From Catenovulum maritimum (GTDB lineage Bacteria; Pseudomonadota; Gammaproteobacteria; Enterobacterales; Alteromonadaceae): a stretch of 64,000 bases of DNA. Position 1 is the first letter of the stretch, and each line of letters opens with the position of its first letter. The notes beneath the pieces were generated by a model, which saw only the letters and a list, made by a program, of their open reading frames with translations, was not told where the DNA came from and ran no database searches. The position numbers and the translations under genes were made by a program. Positions 55,422 to 64,000 of the stretch are shown here, piece by piece. The DNA lies in the NCBI RefSeq assembly GCF_001050375.1, contig NZ_KQ130483.1, positions 224,478 through 288,477 on the forward strand, read 5' to 3'.

Positions 55422-56795
55422 TTACAACACATCAATCAAATTTAAGAACACAATAATTATCATAGCTGGTGCTAACCAACGTAATAAAAATTGAATAATA
55501 CTAAATACTTTATCTGAGACTTTTAATTCAGATTTAAATGCCTCTGCCTTCACTACCCAAGCGGCAAAAATACAAATTAGTAATCCGCCAATGGGTAACA
55601 TTAAATTAGCTGTTAAGTAATCGAGCCAATCAAATAAACTTTTTTCTAATCCAAACAAATTCAGTTGAGCCCATTGCGCACCAGCAAAGCTATAAATAGT
55701 CAGTAAGCTCAAACACCATAGTAAACAACCACAACAAACAGCAGCTAATGGTCTGTTAAAGCCCATTTTTTCAACTAACCACGCCACACTCGATTCGATC
55801 AAAGCGATTGCCGAAGTGAAAGCAGCAAACACTAACATGACAAAAAATAATGTGCCGAATAACTGCCCGCCAGGCATTTGGCCAAAGGCTAAAGGTAAGG
55901 TTTGAAAAATTAAGCCAGGGCCGGCACCTGGCTCTAAATTATTCGCAAATACGATTGGAAATATAGTAATCCCAGCCAATAAAGCAACTAGTGTGTCCGC
56001 AATTGCAATCCAAATTGAAGTTTTTACAATCGAAGTATTTTTAGGAAGGTAGGCACCGTACATTATCATAATGCCAGACGCTAAACTAAGAGAGAAAAAA
56101 GCATGACCCAATGCGACTAAAACACTTTCTATTGTCAACTTAGAAAAATCTGGTGAAAACATAAAATGAAAAGCGCTCGAGAAGTCACCTAATATAGCGG
56201 CATAAATAGCAATAATAACCAGTAAAGTGAGCATAACAGGCATCATGACACTAATTGCTTTTTCTAAGCCCTTTTGCAGACCATTTGCAACTGTAATTGT
56301 AGTCGCAACCAATACGGCACTTGTCCAAAGTATAAGTTGCTTTGGCGAACTAACTAAATCGTTAAATATTTCGGATAAAAATTCAGGTTCAGCCGCATTG
56401 AATGTACCTGCTGCAGATTTAAACACATATGCACTGGCCCAACCCGCAATGACGGCATAGAAAGATAAAATTAAAAAACCAGCAACGACACCTAATCCAC
56501 CCACGACTTGCCAAAACGGCCTAGCGTTAGATTGCCTAGCGACTTCCGCAACCGCTCTAAGTGGACTTTTCCGGCCTCTTTTACCGATATAAACTTCGGC
56601 AATCATAACTGGGATACCAATTAAAACGATACAGAGTAGGTAAACTAGAACAAAAGCTCCACCACCATTTTCGCCCATGATGTAAGGAAATTTCCAAATA
56701 TTACCTAATCCAACCGCAGCACCAGTCGCAGCCAAAATATAGGCAAATCGGCTCGACCAGAGTTGATGAGATTCAGTTAATTCAGATTGAGACAT
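55422..56795 (-). CDS. SNF-family sodium-dependent transporter
   Basis: A sodium-coupled neurotransmitter:sodium symporter homologue (LeuT fold), probably moving an amino acid. The 457-residue protein has about twelve helices and the hallmark first helix AATGAAVGLGNIWKFPYIMGENGGGAFVLVYL, with the unwound sodium-binding centre. Helix 6 region FSLSLASGIMIMYGAY is also typical. I chose ATG 56795 (MSQSELTES), which directly follows GGAGAGAGCT; the longer frame would start at an ATG within that Shine-Dalgarno region. The substrate cannot be told. Confidence 0.93.
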   Translation of the reverse strand: MSQSELTESHQLWSSRFAYILAATGAAVGLGNIWKFPYIMGENGGGAFVLVYLLCIVLIGIPVMIAEVYIGKRGRKSPLRAVAEVARQSNARPFWQVVGGLGVVAGFLILSFYAVIAGWASAYVFKSAAGTFNAAEPEFLSEIFNDLVSSPKQLILWTSAVLVATTITVANGLQKGLEKAISVMMPVMLTLLVIIAIYAAILGDFSSAFHFMFSPDFSKLTIESVLVALGHAFFSLSLASGIMIMYGAYLPKNTSIVKTSIWIAIADTLVALLAGITIFPIVFANNLEPGAGPGLIFQTLPLAFGQMPGGQLFGTLFFVMLVFAAFTSAIALIESSVAWLVEKMGFNRPLAAVCCGCLLWCLSLLTIYSFAGAQWAQLNLFGLEKSLFDWLDYLTANLMLPIGGLLICIFAAWVVKAEAFKSELKVSDKVFSIIQFLLRWLAPAMIIIVFLNLIDVL

Positions 56796-56855
56796 AGCTC
56801 TCTCCATTAATTATTGTAGTTATAGAATTAAAGGAATGTTTAGCGTTAACTATAA

Positions 56856-56882
56856 AAAAGCTAGCCACAATGGCTAGCTTTT
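56856..56882 (-). terminator. Intrinsic terminator of prc
   Basis: An 11-bp stem AAAAGCTAGCC/GGCTAGCTTTT with a 5-base loop is followed on the minus strand by TTTTTTATAG. It lies immediately past the prc stop codon and is a strong terminator. Confidence 0.88.
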
Positions 56883-56886
56883 AGTA

Positions 56887-58929
56887 CTAAGATTTAGCAA
56901 GTTTATGACTGGGAGACTGACCAATGTAATCAAATAAAATATTAGCAGTTTCATCTAAATAAACGTCAGGCTCTTCGAGATCTTCTGGCACATCGTCAAT
57001 TGATTCAACTTTCGCTTTACCAAGTCTGACCAGTCTTTCATTCGTTCTTTGTAAGTTTTTAGCTTTATTCTTTTCTTTTTCAGCAAGTCTGACTGACTCT
57101 TTCAAAGATTCGAACTTTTTATCTTTAGTGTCTTTATATTCTTTTATGTCATCAAATATATAACCGAACTCTGCCGAAGTTTTAATCCGCGCTAAATGAT
57201 TCGTGGTTAATTTATCAATGATTGTTGGATCGACAGCATCCAACTCTCTATAATTAGCACTTTTTATTTTATCCCAAGGCAAGGCATTTTCTTCATGGCT
57301 TTCGCCCCACTCTTCGGCATTGATAGCTGAAGGAAAATTAATATCTGGCACCACACCTTTGTGCTGTGTACTTCCACCATTAATTCGATAAAACTTAGCG
57401 AATGTATAATGAATATTGCCTAAAGGCTTAACCAAGAAGTCTAATTGCTTAGTTAATGGTCGAGCAGCCTGTACCGTGCCCTTACCGAAAGTTTGTTCAC
57501 CAACCACTATCCCGCGCTCATAATCTTGAATTGCAGCGGAAAATATTTCAGATGCAGAAGCACTGTACCTATCAACCATCACAATTAAAGGGCCTTTGTA
57601 GAGTACACTCGCATCTTGATCGCTATGAACATTGACCCTATTACCTACGCTTCGAACCTGAACGACTGGACCTTTTTCTATAAATAATCCAGTCAATGAG
57701 ATAGATTCGGGTAATGAACCGCCACCATTACCACGTAAATCAACCACTAAGCCTTCAACATTCTCAGCTTGTAATGAGTTGATTTCTTTAATTACGTCTC
57801 TAGTCAAGCCATTGTAAAAGCTCGATATTTCAATAACGCCTAATTTTCTACCCTGGTATGGGCCTGCATCTGGAACATAGACTTTAGAGCTGGCAGCTTG
57901 ATCTTCAAGCCTAATTTTATCTCTCACGAGAGGGACTACTACAGTTTGATTATCAGCAGAGTCGCCTTTTAATAGCTGCAGTCTAACTTGAGTACCTTTT
58001 GGACCTTTAATTAGGTCCACAACATCATCTAAACGCCAACCCACTACGTCAATAAATTCTTCACCAGTTTGAGCCACACCAACAATTTTATCTTTGGGCT
58101 TAATTTTTTCTGATCTTTCCGCTGGCGCACCTGGTACTAGTTCTCTAATCACAGTGTGATCGTCTTCTGTGTATAAGACAGCGCCTATCCCTTCAAGCTC
58201 TAAATTGATTTGTTGGTTGAATCTATCTGCACTACGCGGAGATAGATAGCTGGTATGGGCTTCAATACTTCGGGCAAAAGCATTCATAGCCGTTTGGAAA
58301 ACATCTTCACTTTGAGACTGAGATAAACGCTTGATAGCCATATTGTATCGTTTAGTTAAAACTTCTTGGATTTTTGGCCACTCTTTGCCAGCAAGCTTTA
58401 AATTTAGCGCATCGTATTTAACTCTAGTTCGCCAATATTCCTTTAACTCATCAACCGAAGTTGGCCATTCTATGTCTTCACGGTCATAGTAATAATTATC
58501 ATCTTTGGTAAAATCCATTTCTTTATCTAATAAAGAAATGGCATAAGTAAACATCTCTTTTCGACGAACTAGATTACGCTCATATATTTGATAAACAAAA
58601 TCTAACTCCCCACGATAAAAAGCTTCATCAAACTTATTTTTATGAACCGATAATTCAGCAATATCTGAAGCTAAAAAGAACTGTTTATTGTAATCCAGTT
58701 GTTTGATGTAACGATCGAAGACCTTTTGAGAAAAATCATCATCAACGCTAAACCGCTTATAATGTTCACGAGTAAAAGCATGATAAATTCGTTTACTGGC
58801 TAGGGAATGTTGGCTTTCTTGATTTAGCTTTGGAAGTTCTGGTATTTCTTCAGTTGCATCTACTGCCTGAACAAGATGACTAAAAACGAGCACAGAAGAC
58901 AGCAAAATACTGCGAACTGGAAATTTCAT
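56887..58929 (-). CDS. prc: Tail-specific periplasmic protease Prc (Tsp)
   Basis: A C-terminal-processing protease that degrades or trims periplasmic proteins by their C-termini. It has a signal peptide (MKFPVRSILLSSVLVFSHLVQA), an N-terminal helical domain and a PDZ domain (about 230-330, GIGAVLYTEDDHTVIRELVPGAPAERS). The S41 catalytic region has the serine in VDRYSASASEIFSAAIQDY and the lysine in GEQTFGKGTVQ. I placed the start at ATG 58929, eight bases after GGAG. It is directly downstream of proQ, as in enterics. Confidence 0.95.
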   Translation of the reverse strand: MKFPVRSILLSSVLVFSHLVQAVDATEEIPELPKLNQESQHSLASKRIYHAFTREHYKRFSVDDDFSQKVFDRYIKQLDYNKQFFLASDIAELSVHKNKFDEAFYRGELDFVYQIYERNLVRRKEMFTYAISLLDKEMDFTKDDNYYYDREDIEWPTSVDELKEYWRTRVKYDALNLKLAGKEWPKIQEVLTKRYNMAIKRLSQSQSEDVFQTAMNAFARSIEAHTSYLSPRSADRFNQQINLELEGIGAVLYTEDDHTVIRELVPGAPAERSEKIKPKDKIVGVAQTGEEFIDVVGWRLDDVVDLIKGPKGTQVRLQLLKGDSADNQTVVVPLVRDKIRLEDQAASSKVYVPDAGPYQGRKLGVIEISSFYNGLTRDVIKEINSLQAENVEGLVVDLRGNGGGSLPESISLTGLFIEKGPVVQVRSVGNRVNVHSDQDASVLYKGPLIVMVDRYSASASEIFSAAIQDYERGIVVGEQTFGKGTVQAARPLTKQLDFLVKPLGNIHYTFAKFYRINGGSTQHKGVVPDINFPSAINAEEWGESHEENALPWDKIKSANYRELDAVDPTIIDKLTTNHLARIKTSAEFGYIFDDIKEYKDTKDKKFESLKESVRLAEKEKNKAKNLQRTNERLVRLGKAKVESIDDVPEDLEEPDVYLDETANILFDYIGQSPSHKLAKS

Positions 58930-59053
58930 ACATTCTACTCCAAAGACTTGAATCGAGATTATCCTCAAGTAGCGAATAAATCTGGTGATTTAAAATAAAC
59001 TACTTGAGTATATATAATAGCTGATTCTGACTAATCAAGCTGAAATATTGATT

Positions 59054-59755
59054 TTAAACGATTTTATTTTTCTCAGTTTTAATTGTCATACCAGAATTAG
59101 TCATAACAACAACGTCGTTACCACTTATTTCTTGTAAGGTACAACTTACTGGCGAGTTGCCTAATAAAACTTGAACTTTTTCACCAACCGTCAATGGTAA
59201 AGAAGGATCGCGCGCTGGTTTAGCTGCAGGCTTAGCTTTAGATTTATCTGAGTCTTTTTTCGATTTAAAATTCGATTTTTTAGCTCGATCTGGTGTTTGA
59301 ACATTCGCTTTTTTGCGTGCTGGCTTATTTTGCTTACGTCGTTCAGCCGCTTTTTGCTTACTTTCAACTAATTGTTTTTCAGCATGCTCAGCATGTTCAG
59401 CTTCAATTTTAGCAACCGCAGTACCTTGTAAATCAACTCGGTCAGCATCTAATTTAACTGATTCTAAATATCGCCAGCTCGAAGTATATTTACGTAACGC
59501 AGAGCGTAAAACAGTTTTAGAGACTTTATCATCATCCTTTAAACTTTCTGCTAATTCCTGAAAAATCCCAATTTTGAGCGGCTTAGCAGCCCCTTTAATC
59601 GTAAAGCAGTTTGGAAATTTTTCAGCTAAGTAAGCAATCACGACCTGTGAATCTTTTAACTTAACAACTTGTTCTTCTGTTGTTTCTACTTCAGCAGTCA
59701 CTGTCGTTTCTGCCGATTCTTGATTAACTGTTTTGAGCTCAGTAGTCTCTTGCAT
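59054..59755 (-). CDS. proQ: RNA chaperone ProQ
   Basis: A global small-RNA-binding protein. The FinO-like domain covers about residues 35-140 ([51 protein letters not shown]). A long lysine-rich linker (about 140-185) and a small Tudor-like C-terminal domain ([38 protein letters not shown]) follow. The length of 233 residues is standard. It lies just upstream of prc, 125 bases away. ProQ is a plausible partner for any flagellin small RNA in this genome. Confidence 0.96.
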   Translation of the reverse strand: MQETTELKTVNQESAETTVTAEVETTEEQVVKLKDSQVVIAYLAEKFPNCFTIKGAAKPLKIGIFQELAESLKDDDKVSKTVLRSALRKYTSSWRYLESVKLDADRVDLQGTAVAKIEAEHAEHAEKQLVESKQKAAERRKQNKPARKKANVQTPDRAKKSNFKSKKDSDKSKAKPAAKPARDPSLPLTVGEKVQVLLGNSPVSCTLQEISGNDVVVMTNSGMTIKTEKNKIV

Positions 59756-59773
59756 TATTACACCATTAAAAAA

Positions 59774-60049
59774 TTATGCTTCAGATTGAGTTTCAATATA
59801 TTGCTCAGCCCAAAAAATAATTTCATTTTCATCTTCAAATTCGGTTAGATATTCATCTGCTGCTAACGCTTGCCATACTTGTTCTAATAAACCAAGTAAG
59901 ACATCGCCATCAACATCTTCATCTACCAGTTGATAAATACAGTGAATCGCCTGATTATAATTATCAGCTGCTAATTCACTATCGACATGCCAATCTGCTA
60001 AATCATTAGGACTGACTAAAAATTCTTGAATAGAGATACTTTCTTTCAT
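59774..60049 (-). CDS. Small acidic hypothetical protein
   Basis: A 91-residue, very acidic and probably helical cytoplasmic protein (VDEDVDGDVLLGLLEQVWQALAADEYLTEFEDENEIIFWAEQYIE). No family is recognised. It ends 18 bases before the proQ start codon on the same strand, so co-transcription with proQ is likely. Coding is supported by the clean start, tight spacing and full-length frame. Confidence 0.7.
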   Translation of the reverse strand: MKESISIQEFLVSPNDLADWHVDSELAADNYNQAIHCIYQLVDEDVDGDVLLGLLEQVWQALAADEYLTEFEDENEIIFWAEQYIETQSEA

Positions 60050-60179
60050 ATCAATCTCAAATTCAGCTTAGTTATTCATAGTTGTGCGCATAATACACTG
60101 AATAAAGCCTAAGCTTAACGTTTTATCGCAAAATTTAAACTGATTATTTAAATTTATCATGACAAATATTCATTTTTTA

Positions 60180-60884
60180 TTACCAAGACATCACTGATTT
60201 GACAAATGGAATGGTAATTTTTCTTTTTTCCAGCAAAGATTCTTTATCTAATTTATCTAAACACGACAGAATACTTGCATTATCTTGCTGACACCTCAGG
60301 ACAATAAAATTAGCCAATTCGTCACTCATAGGAATCCCCCTAGCTTGGCTTCTTAATGTCAGCATTGCTTTTCTTTGTTCGTCGTCTAAAGCATATAACG
60401 GCCATTTTTGGCCCCAATTTAAACGAGAGACAAGATCAGGAAGGGTAAAGTCAATTTGATCAGCTGGCTTATTAGCAGTAAAAATAATCTTATTGCCTGC
60501 TTCAATACAACGATTAATTAAGTCAAATATGGTAGTTTGCCAAATTGGGCTATGCTGAAATAATTGGACATCATCAATTAATAATAACTCACAGTTTTCT
60601 AGGCCTAACGTAAATTCTGGTGACATATCCAGTAATTGGTTAGCAGGCAAATATTGAGCTAGTTTATCTTTTTGATCGGCAAAATGGCAGAGTGCTTGTA
60701 ACACATGAGACTTACCTGCGCCTTTCCCACCGTGGATATAGAATAATTGTTTACTGGGTATATCTGATTCGGTTTCAACAAATTGCTTTAGATTGTCAAT
60801 TAAAACCTGATTATCCGCAGCAAAAAAGTGTTCAAATGTTGCTTCTAATTGTAAAGCAAAATCAATTGTAAGCTGTTGTTTCAA
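60180..60884 (-). CDS. hda: DnaA regulatory inactivator Hda
   Basis: Hda, with the sliding clamp, promotes hydrolysis of DnaA-bound ATP to prevent re-initiation. The 234-residue AAA+ protein has a clamp-binding-like N-terminus (QLTIDFAL), Walker A GGKGAGKSH near 52-60, and Walker B ELLLIDDVQLF. Sensor/box motifs IIFTANKPADQIDF and LVSRLNWGQ complete it. It starts five bases after the stop of the DUF2066 gene. Confidence 0.94.
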   Translation of the reverse strand: MKQQLTIDFALQLEATFEHFFAADNQVLIDNLKQFVETESDIPSKQLFYIHGGKGAGKSHVLQALCHFADQKDKLAQYLPANQLLDMSPEFTLGLENCELLLIDDVQLFQHSPIWQTTIFDLINRCIEAGNKIIFTANKPADQIDFTLPDLVSRLNWGQKWPLYALDDEQRKAMLTLRSQARGIPMSDELANFIVLRCQQDNASILSCLDKLDKESLLEKRKITIPFVKSVMSW

Positions 60885-60889
60885 ATTAC

Positions 60890-61987
60890 TTAACCTTTCC
60901 AGCGGTATAAATTAGGTATAGCTGGTTGTTCTTGTCCAAATTTGGGTTTAACTATCTCAATCCGGTTATCTAAAGAAAGCGCATCTAGCACGTCTAAGGC
61001 TTCGCCCAGTAATTTTAATTTAAAGCTAACACCGTTTGGATTGACGGATTGTATCTGAGACTTTTCGACTGCTGAAATAGAATCGAGAAATTCTTGGATT
61101 TTAATCGCGGTAATTGCATCATTAACATTATTAACTGTCAAACTTAAAAATTCGGCGCTGACACTATTTGCTCTTATCGAATATTTTTCGGCCATATAAT
61201 CTGCTAACCAATCAACCATTTCTGGCCAAAGTTCAATTTGCTCTTCTGCTTTAAACACATGCGTTACAGGCTCCCCCTGTTCTATTAAGGTCAGTTGCGC
61301 AATCCATTGATTAGCCAAAACAGATTCTTGTTCATTATCCTGTTTAAAAACTCTTACCATTACCACTGAATCAGGGTTATACCTTTGGCTGGCTTGTAAA
61401 ACAGGCGCTTGAAATCGCCCCCAAAGATCGGTAAGTGTCAATTGGGTTTGGTCATCAAAATCCATTAATGGAAAAAGTAAGGGTAAGCCTCGTTTTTTAC
61501 TTTGCAGTTGAATCAAAGTATTCGGTTGAGCATCTCCATCAGCGACAATATGTTTCTGACCTTGGTTGTCAACTACAATCCACCAAAGTAACAATGGCCT
61601 GCGTTTCCCCCAGATAGTTTGATTATTTTGTTTGATTAACTTATTTACTGCGGTTTCGTTAAATTGAACTTGCAGTAATAGCTTATCTTGCAGTGTTTCA
61701 TATTGGTAACGATTTAAATAGGACACAGGTCGCTGAATAGCTTTTTTAATGCTGCTGATTTGTTCGATTTGGGGATTACCGGTAACCCGAATAAAAACCT
61801 CTTTAAGTGCAAGCTGATAAGCTAACTTTCTAGAATCATAGCTTTGATCTTCAACTTCAATTTTAGTCTGGTATAAATCATTCACTTCAATAGCGTTCAC
61901 CGTCAGTGAAAAGCAGCTAGTAAAAATAAGATAAAGCCAAGTGAATGATAAATTTGAAGTAAATTTGGGCAATAATGTCCTAATCAC
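60890..61987 (-). CDS. DUF2066 domain protein
   Basis: A 365-residue protein with an N-terminal hydrophobic segment (about 12-32, SFTWLYLIFTSCFSLTVNA) that looks like a signal peptide. The DUF2066 pattern follows (VNDLYQTKIEVEDQSYDSRKLAYQLALKEVFIRVTGNP, RRPLLLWWIVVDNQGQKHIV, DLWGRFQAPVLQASQRYNPDSVVMVRVF). The function of the family is unknown. It lies between hda and divergent purM, a conserved arrangement in gammaproteobacteria. Confidence 0.85.
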   Translation of the reverse strand: MIRTLLPKFTSNLSFTWLYLIFTSCFSLTVNAIEVNDLYQTKIEVEDQSYDSRKLAYQLALKEVFIRVTGNPQIEQISSIKKAIQRPVSYLNRYQYETLQDKLLLQVQFNETAVNKLIKQNNQTIWGKRRPLLLWWIVVDNQGQKHIVADGDAQPNTLIQLQSKKRGLPLLFPLMDFDDQTQLTLTDLWGRFQAPVLQASQRYNPDSVVMVRVFKQDNEQESVLANQWIAQLTLIEQGEPVTHVFKAEEQIELWPEMVDWLADYMAEKYSIRANSVSAEFLSLTVNNVNDAITAIKIQEFLDSISAVEKSQIQSVNPNGVSFKLKLLGEALDVLDALSLDNRIEIVKPKFGQEQPAIPNLYRWKG

Positions 61988-61996
61988 AAAGTATAA

Positions 61997-62056
61997 TTTC
62001 CTAATATTGAGACAATTTGATCATAAAACATTTAATCACGAAAAACGATTAGGAAA
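61997..62056. repeat. Inverted repeat in the purM upstream region
   Basis: TTTCCTAAT (61997-62005) and ATTAGGAAA (62048-62056) form a perfect 9-bp inverted repeat with 42 bases between. It lies between the divergent DUF2066-hda and purMN units. Role unknown; possibly a looping operator. Confidence 0.35.
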
Positions 62057-62222
62057 TCATAAAACTCAATTTATATTGCATACAAACTGGTAAAGTGATT
62101 AAAAATCAAACAAAATTAAAAATTATTTTGCGATATAAAGACAAAAGCTTTCTATTAGCAAACTATACTTGTTAAAATAGATTTGTTTTCTGTTTGAAAT
62201 TAATTGATAGGTGGATGCCGCT

Positions 62223-63263
62223 GTGGCCGAACAAAAAAATTCCTTAAGTTATAAAGATGCTGGTGTTGATATTGATGCTGGAAATGAATTAGTTGATCGC
62301 ATTAAAGGTGTATCAAAAGCAACTAAACGTCCAGAAGTTATGGGTAACTTAGGTGGTTTCGGTGCTTTATGCAAACTACCAACAAAATATAAAAGCCCAT
62401 TATTAGTATCTGGCACAGATGGTGTTGGTACAAAATTACGTTTAGCGATTGACTTAAACTGCCATGACACTGTTGGTATTGATTTAGTCGCAATGTGCGT
62501 GAACGACTTAATTGTTCAAGGTGCTGAGCCACTATTTTTCTTAGATTACTATGCAACAGGTAAGTTAAATGTTGATGTTGCTGCATCTGTTGTTACTGGT
62601 ATAGGTGAAGGTTGTAAGTTATCTAACTGTTCACTGATTGGTGGTGAAACAGCAGAAATGCCTGGTATGTACGAGAAAGACGATTACGATATCGCAGGTT
62701 TTTGTGTTGGTGTAGTTGAAGAAGCAGATGTCATAGATGGTACTCAAGTAAAAGCGGGTAACCGACTTATCGCATTAGGCTCTTCAGGCCCTCATTCAAA
62801 CGGCTACTCTCTAATTCGTAAAATATTAGAAGTCAGCAATGCAGACCTAGACCAGGATTTAGATGGACGTCCATTAAAAGAACACCTAATGGAACCAACT
62901 AAAATCTATGTTAAGTCTACTTTAAAATTATTAGAAGAAGTTTCAGTTAATGCGATTTCTCATATTACTGGTGGTGGTTTCTGGGAAAATATTCCGAGAG
63001 TTTTACCTGCTAATACAAAAGCAGTCATCAACCAGAAAAGCTGGGAATGGCCGTCAGTATTTAACTGGTTACAACAAGCTGGTAATGTTGAAACAACTGA
63101 AATGTTAAGAACATTCAACTGTGGTGTTGGTTTAATCTTAGTTGTTGACCAAGATGATGTTGAAAAAACACTTGTAAGCTTACGTCAATCTGGCGAAAAA
63201 GCTTGGTTAATCGGCCACATTGAAGATGCTGCTGAAAACGAAGCTCAAGTTGAAATGGTATAA
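62223..63263 (+). CDS. purM: Phosphoribosylformylglycinamidine cyclo-ligase
   Basis: Makes aminoimidazole ribonucleotide (AIR) in de novo purine synthesis. The 346-residue protein has [23 protein letters not shown] at the start, [45 protein letters not shown] and [17 protein letters not shown], all AIR-synthase family motifs. I chose GTG 62223, which follows AGGTGG by a few bases and gives the enteric length, over the in-frame GTG 62211. Confidence 0.95.
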   Translation: MAEQKNSLSYKDAGVDIDAGNELVDRIKGVSKATKRPEVMGNLGGFGALCKLPTKYKSPLLVSGTDGVGTKLRLAIDLNCHDTVGIDLVAMCVNDLIVQGAEPLFFLDYYATGKLNVDVAASVVTGIGEGCKLSNCSLIGGETAEMPGMYEKDDYDIAGFCVGVVEEADVIDGTQVKAGNRLIALGSSGPHSNGYSLIRKILEVSNADLDQDLDGRPLKEHLMEPTKIYVKSTLKLLEEVSVNAISHITGGGFWENIPRVLPANTKAVINQKSWEWPSVFNWLQQAGNVETTEMLRTFNCGVGLILVVDQDDVEKTLVSLRQSGEKAWLIGHIEDAAENEAQVEMV

Positions 63264-63267
63264 ATAA

Positions 63268-63918
63268 GTGCAAGAAAGCAAAAAGATTGTCGTACTTATA
63301 TCTGGTAGTGGTTCAAATCTACAAGCCATAATAGATGCATGTATCAGTCAGCAAATTAACGGCGTTATCAGCGCCGTTATTTCAAACAAAGCTGATGCTT
63401 ATGGTTTAACCAGAGCGCAAAATGCGAATATCCAAACTCATGTAGTCGATCATAAAGCTTTTGATAGCCGTGAAGCTTATGACAAAGTTTTAGCAGATAA
63501 AATTGAACTTCATAACCCAGACTTAGTCGTACTAGCTGGTTTTATGAGGATTTTAACCCCTGAATTTGTCCAACGCTTTGCGGGTAAAATGCTCAATATA
63601 CATCCTTCTTTATTACCTAAATATCAAGGTCTAAATACCCATCAAAGGGCTTTAGATGCGAAAGATAAAGAACATGGTGTGAGCGTACATTTTGTAACTG
63701 AAGAGCTCGATGGTGGCCCTGTTGTTTGTCAAGCAGCGATAGAAATCACTGCAGAAGACACAGCAGACACCTTAGCAGCAAGAATTCATACAAAAGAGCA
63801 CATTATTTACCCTTTAGTGGTAGAGTGGTTTTGTGATAACAAGCTAACTATGGATAATAGTTTAGTATTTTTAAATGGCGAACAATTAGAGGCTACGGGT
63901 ATACGATATGCTGAATAA
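63268..63918 (+). CDS. purN: Phosphoribosylglycinamide formyltransferase
   Basis: Formylates GAR using 10-formyl-tetrahydrofolate. The 216-residue protein has the family's IVVLISGSGSNLQAIIDA, VVLAGFMRILTPEFVQRFAGKMLNIHPSLLPKYQGLNTH and HVVTEELDGGPV-like region (VHFVTEELDGGPVVCQAA), with catalytic N-H-D features. It starts with GTG four bases after the purM stop, indicating co-translation of the two purine genes. Confidence 0.95.
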   Translation: MQESKKIVVLISGSGSNLQAIIDACISQQINGVISAVISNKADAYGLTRAQNANIQTHVVDHKAFDSREAYDKVLADKIELHNPDLVVLAGFMRILTPEFVQRFAGKMLNIHPSLLPKYQGLNTHQRALDAKDKEHGVSVHFVTEELDGGPVVCQAAIEITAEDTADTLAARIHTKEHIIYPLVVEWFCDNKLTMDNSLVFLNGEQLEATGIRYAE

Positions 63919-64000
63919 AATTAGTGCTTTAATATCTACAGGCCTAGTTTTTTTAAATATGGCTGTTATTGCTAACAGTCATGCTATTACCCCCACTCCA
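63908..64000 (+). CDS. Start of a secreted protein downstream of purN (partial)
   Basis: The ATG at 63908 overlaps the purN stop by 11 bases. The visible 31 residues (MLNKISALISTGLVFLNMAVIANSHA...) are a clear signal peptide. In related bacteria a DUF3108 protein follows purN, so that is the likely identity, but the diagnostic part lies outside the window. Confidence 0.6.
   Translation, partial: MLNKISALISTGLVFLNMAVIANSHAITPTP

Noticed and set aside
62035-62056. PurR-like box upstream of purM
   Set aside because: ACGAAAAACGATTAGG matches only half of the PurR palindrome; the second half is wrong.

Overview
This 64 kb window is chromosomal DNA of a motile, marine-type gammaproteobacterium. 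It is AT-rich and fits Alteromonadales (Alteromonas, Catenovulum or Colwellia-like); the order is an inference from gene content and synteny, and the genus cannot be fixed from sequence alone. Supporting signs are polar-type flagellar genes with sigma-28 and sigma-54 promoters, three flagellin paralogues, the full ccmABCDEFGHI set, NhaD, a DUF2835 gene next to pepN, the proQ-prc pair, and hda-DUF2066 divergent from purMN.

Layout. 1-83: the 3' end of an unidentified gene. 84-13.3 kb: flagellar block on the minus strand, read flgF-G-H-I-J-K-L and then three flagellins separated by long, hairpin-rich spacers. flgF has a sigma-54-like promoter; flgKL and each flagellin have a sigma-28 promoter, so early and late genes are timed separately. 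13.4-17 kb: an unknown gene, then a plus-strand set of dNTPase, Pol-beta-type nucleotidyltransferase and cysteine-rich membrane protein. 17-18.5 kb: a secreted GH53 galactanase with a CBM13 domain. 18.9-26.1 kb: the cytochrome c maturation operon. 26.2-28.8 kb: FliK-like and FlhB-tail-like proteins. 28.8-35.3 kb: a divergent YaeQ paralogue, glnS, a GGDEF/EAL protein, and a small periplasmic binding protein with a porin. 35.5-41.3 kb: a tripartite RND efflux operon. 42.1-50.5 kb: nhaD, an MCP-like coil with a di-iron oxygen-binding protein, trxB, aat, bpt, a pseudo-receiver/TPR protein, yaeQ and infA. 50.6-64 kb: a lipoprotein, DUF2835, pepN, a sodium symporter, prc, proQ, hda, DUF2066, purM, purN and the start of a further secreted protein.

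The most unusual signal is in the flagellin spacers. The 3' regions of the first and third flagellin genes each carry a hairpin whose loop, in the transcribed strand, is complementary to the flagellin ribosome-binding site. For the third gene the match to the first gene's leader is 15 of 15 bases. Each hairpin is followed by a GCCGGAG-stem terminator. This looks like a flagellin 3'UTR-derived antisense system, possibly a small RNA, that could balance translation among the paralogues. Other notable points are an apparent AUC start codon for aat, a receiver domain lacking its phosphoacceptor aspartate, and an oxygen-sensor/MCP-fragment gene pair.
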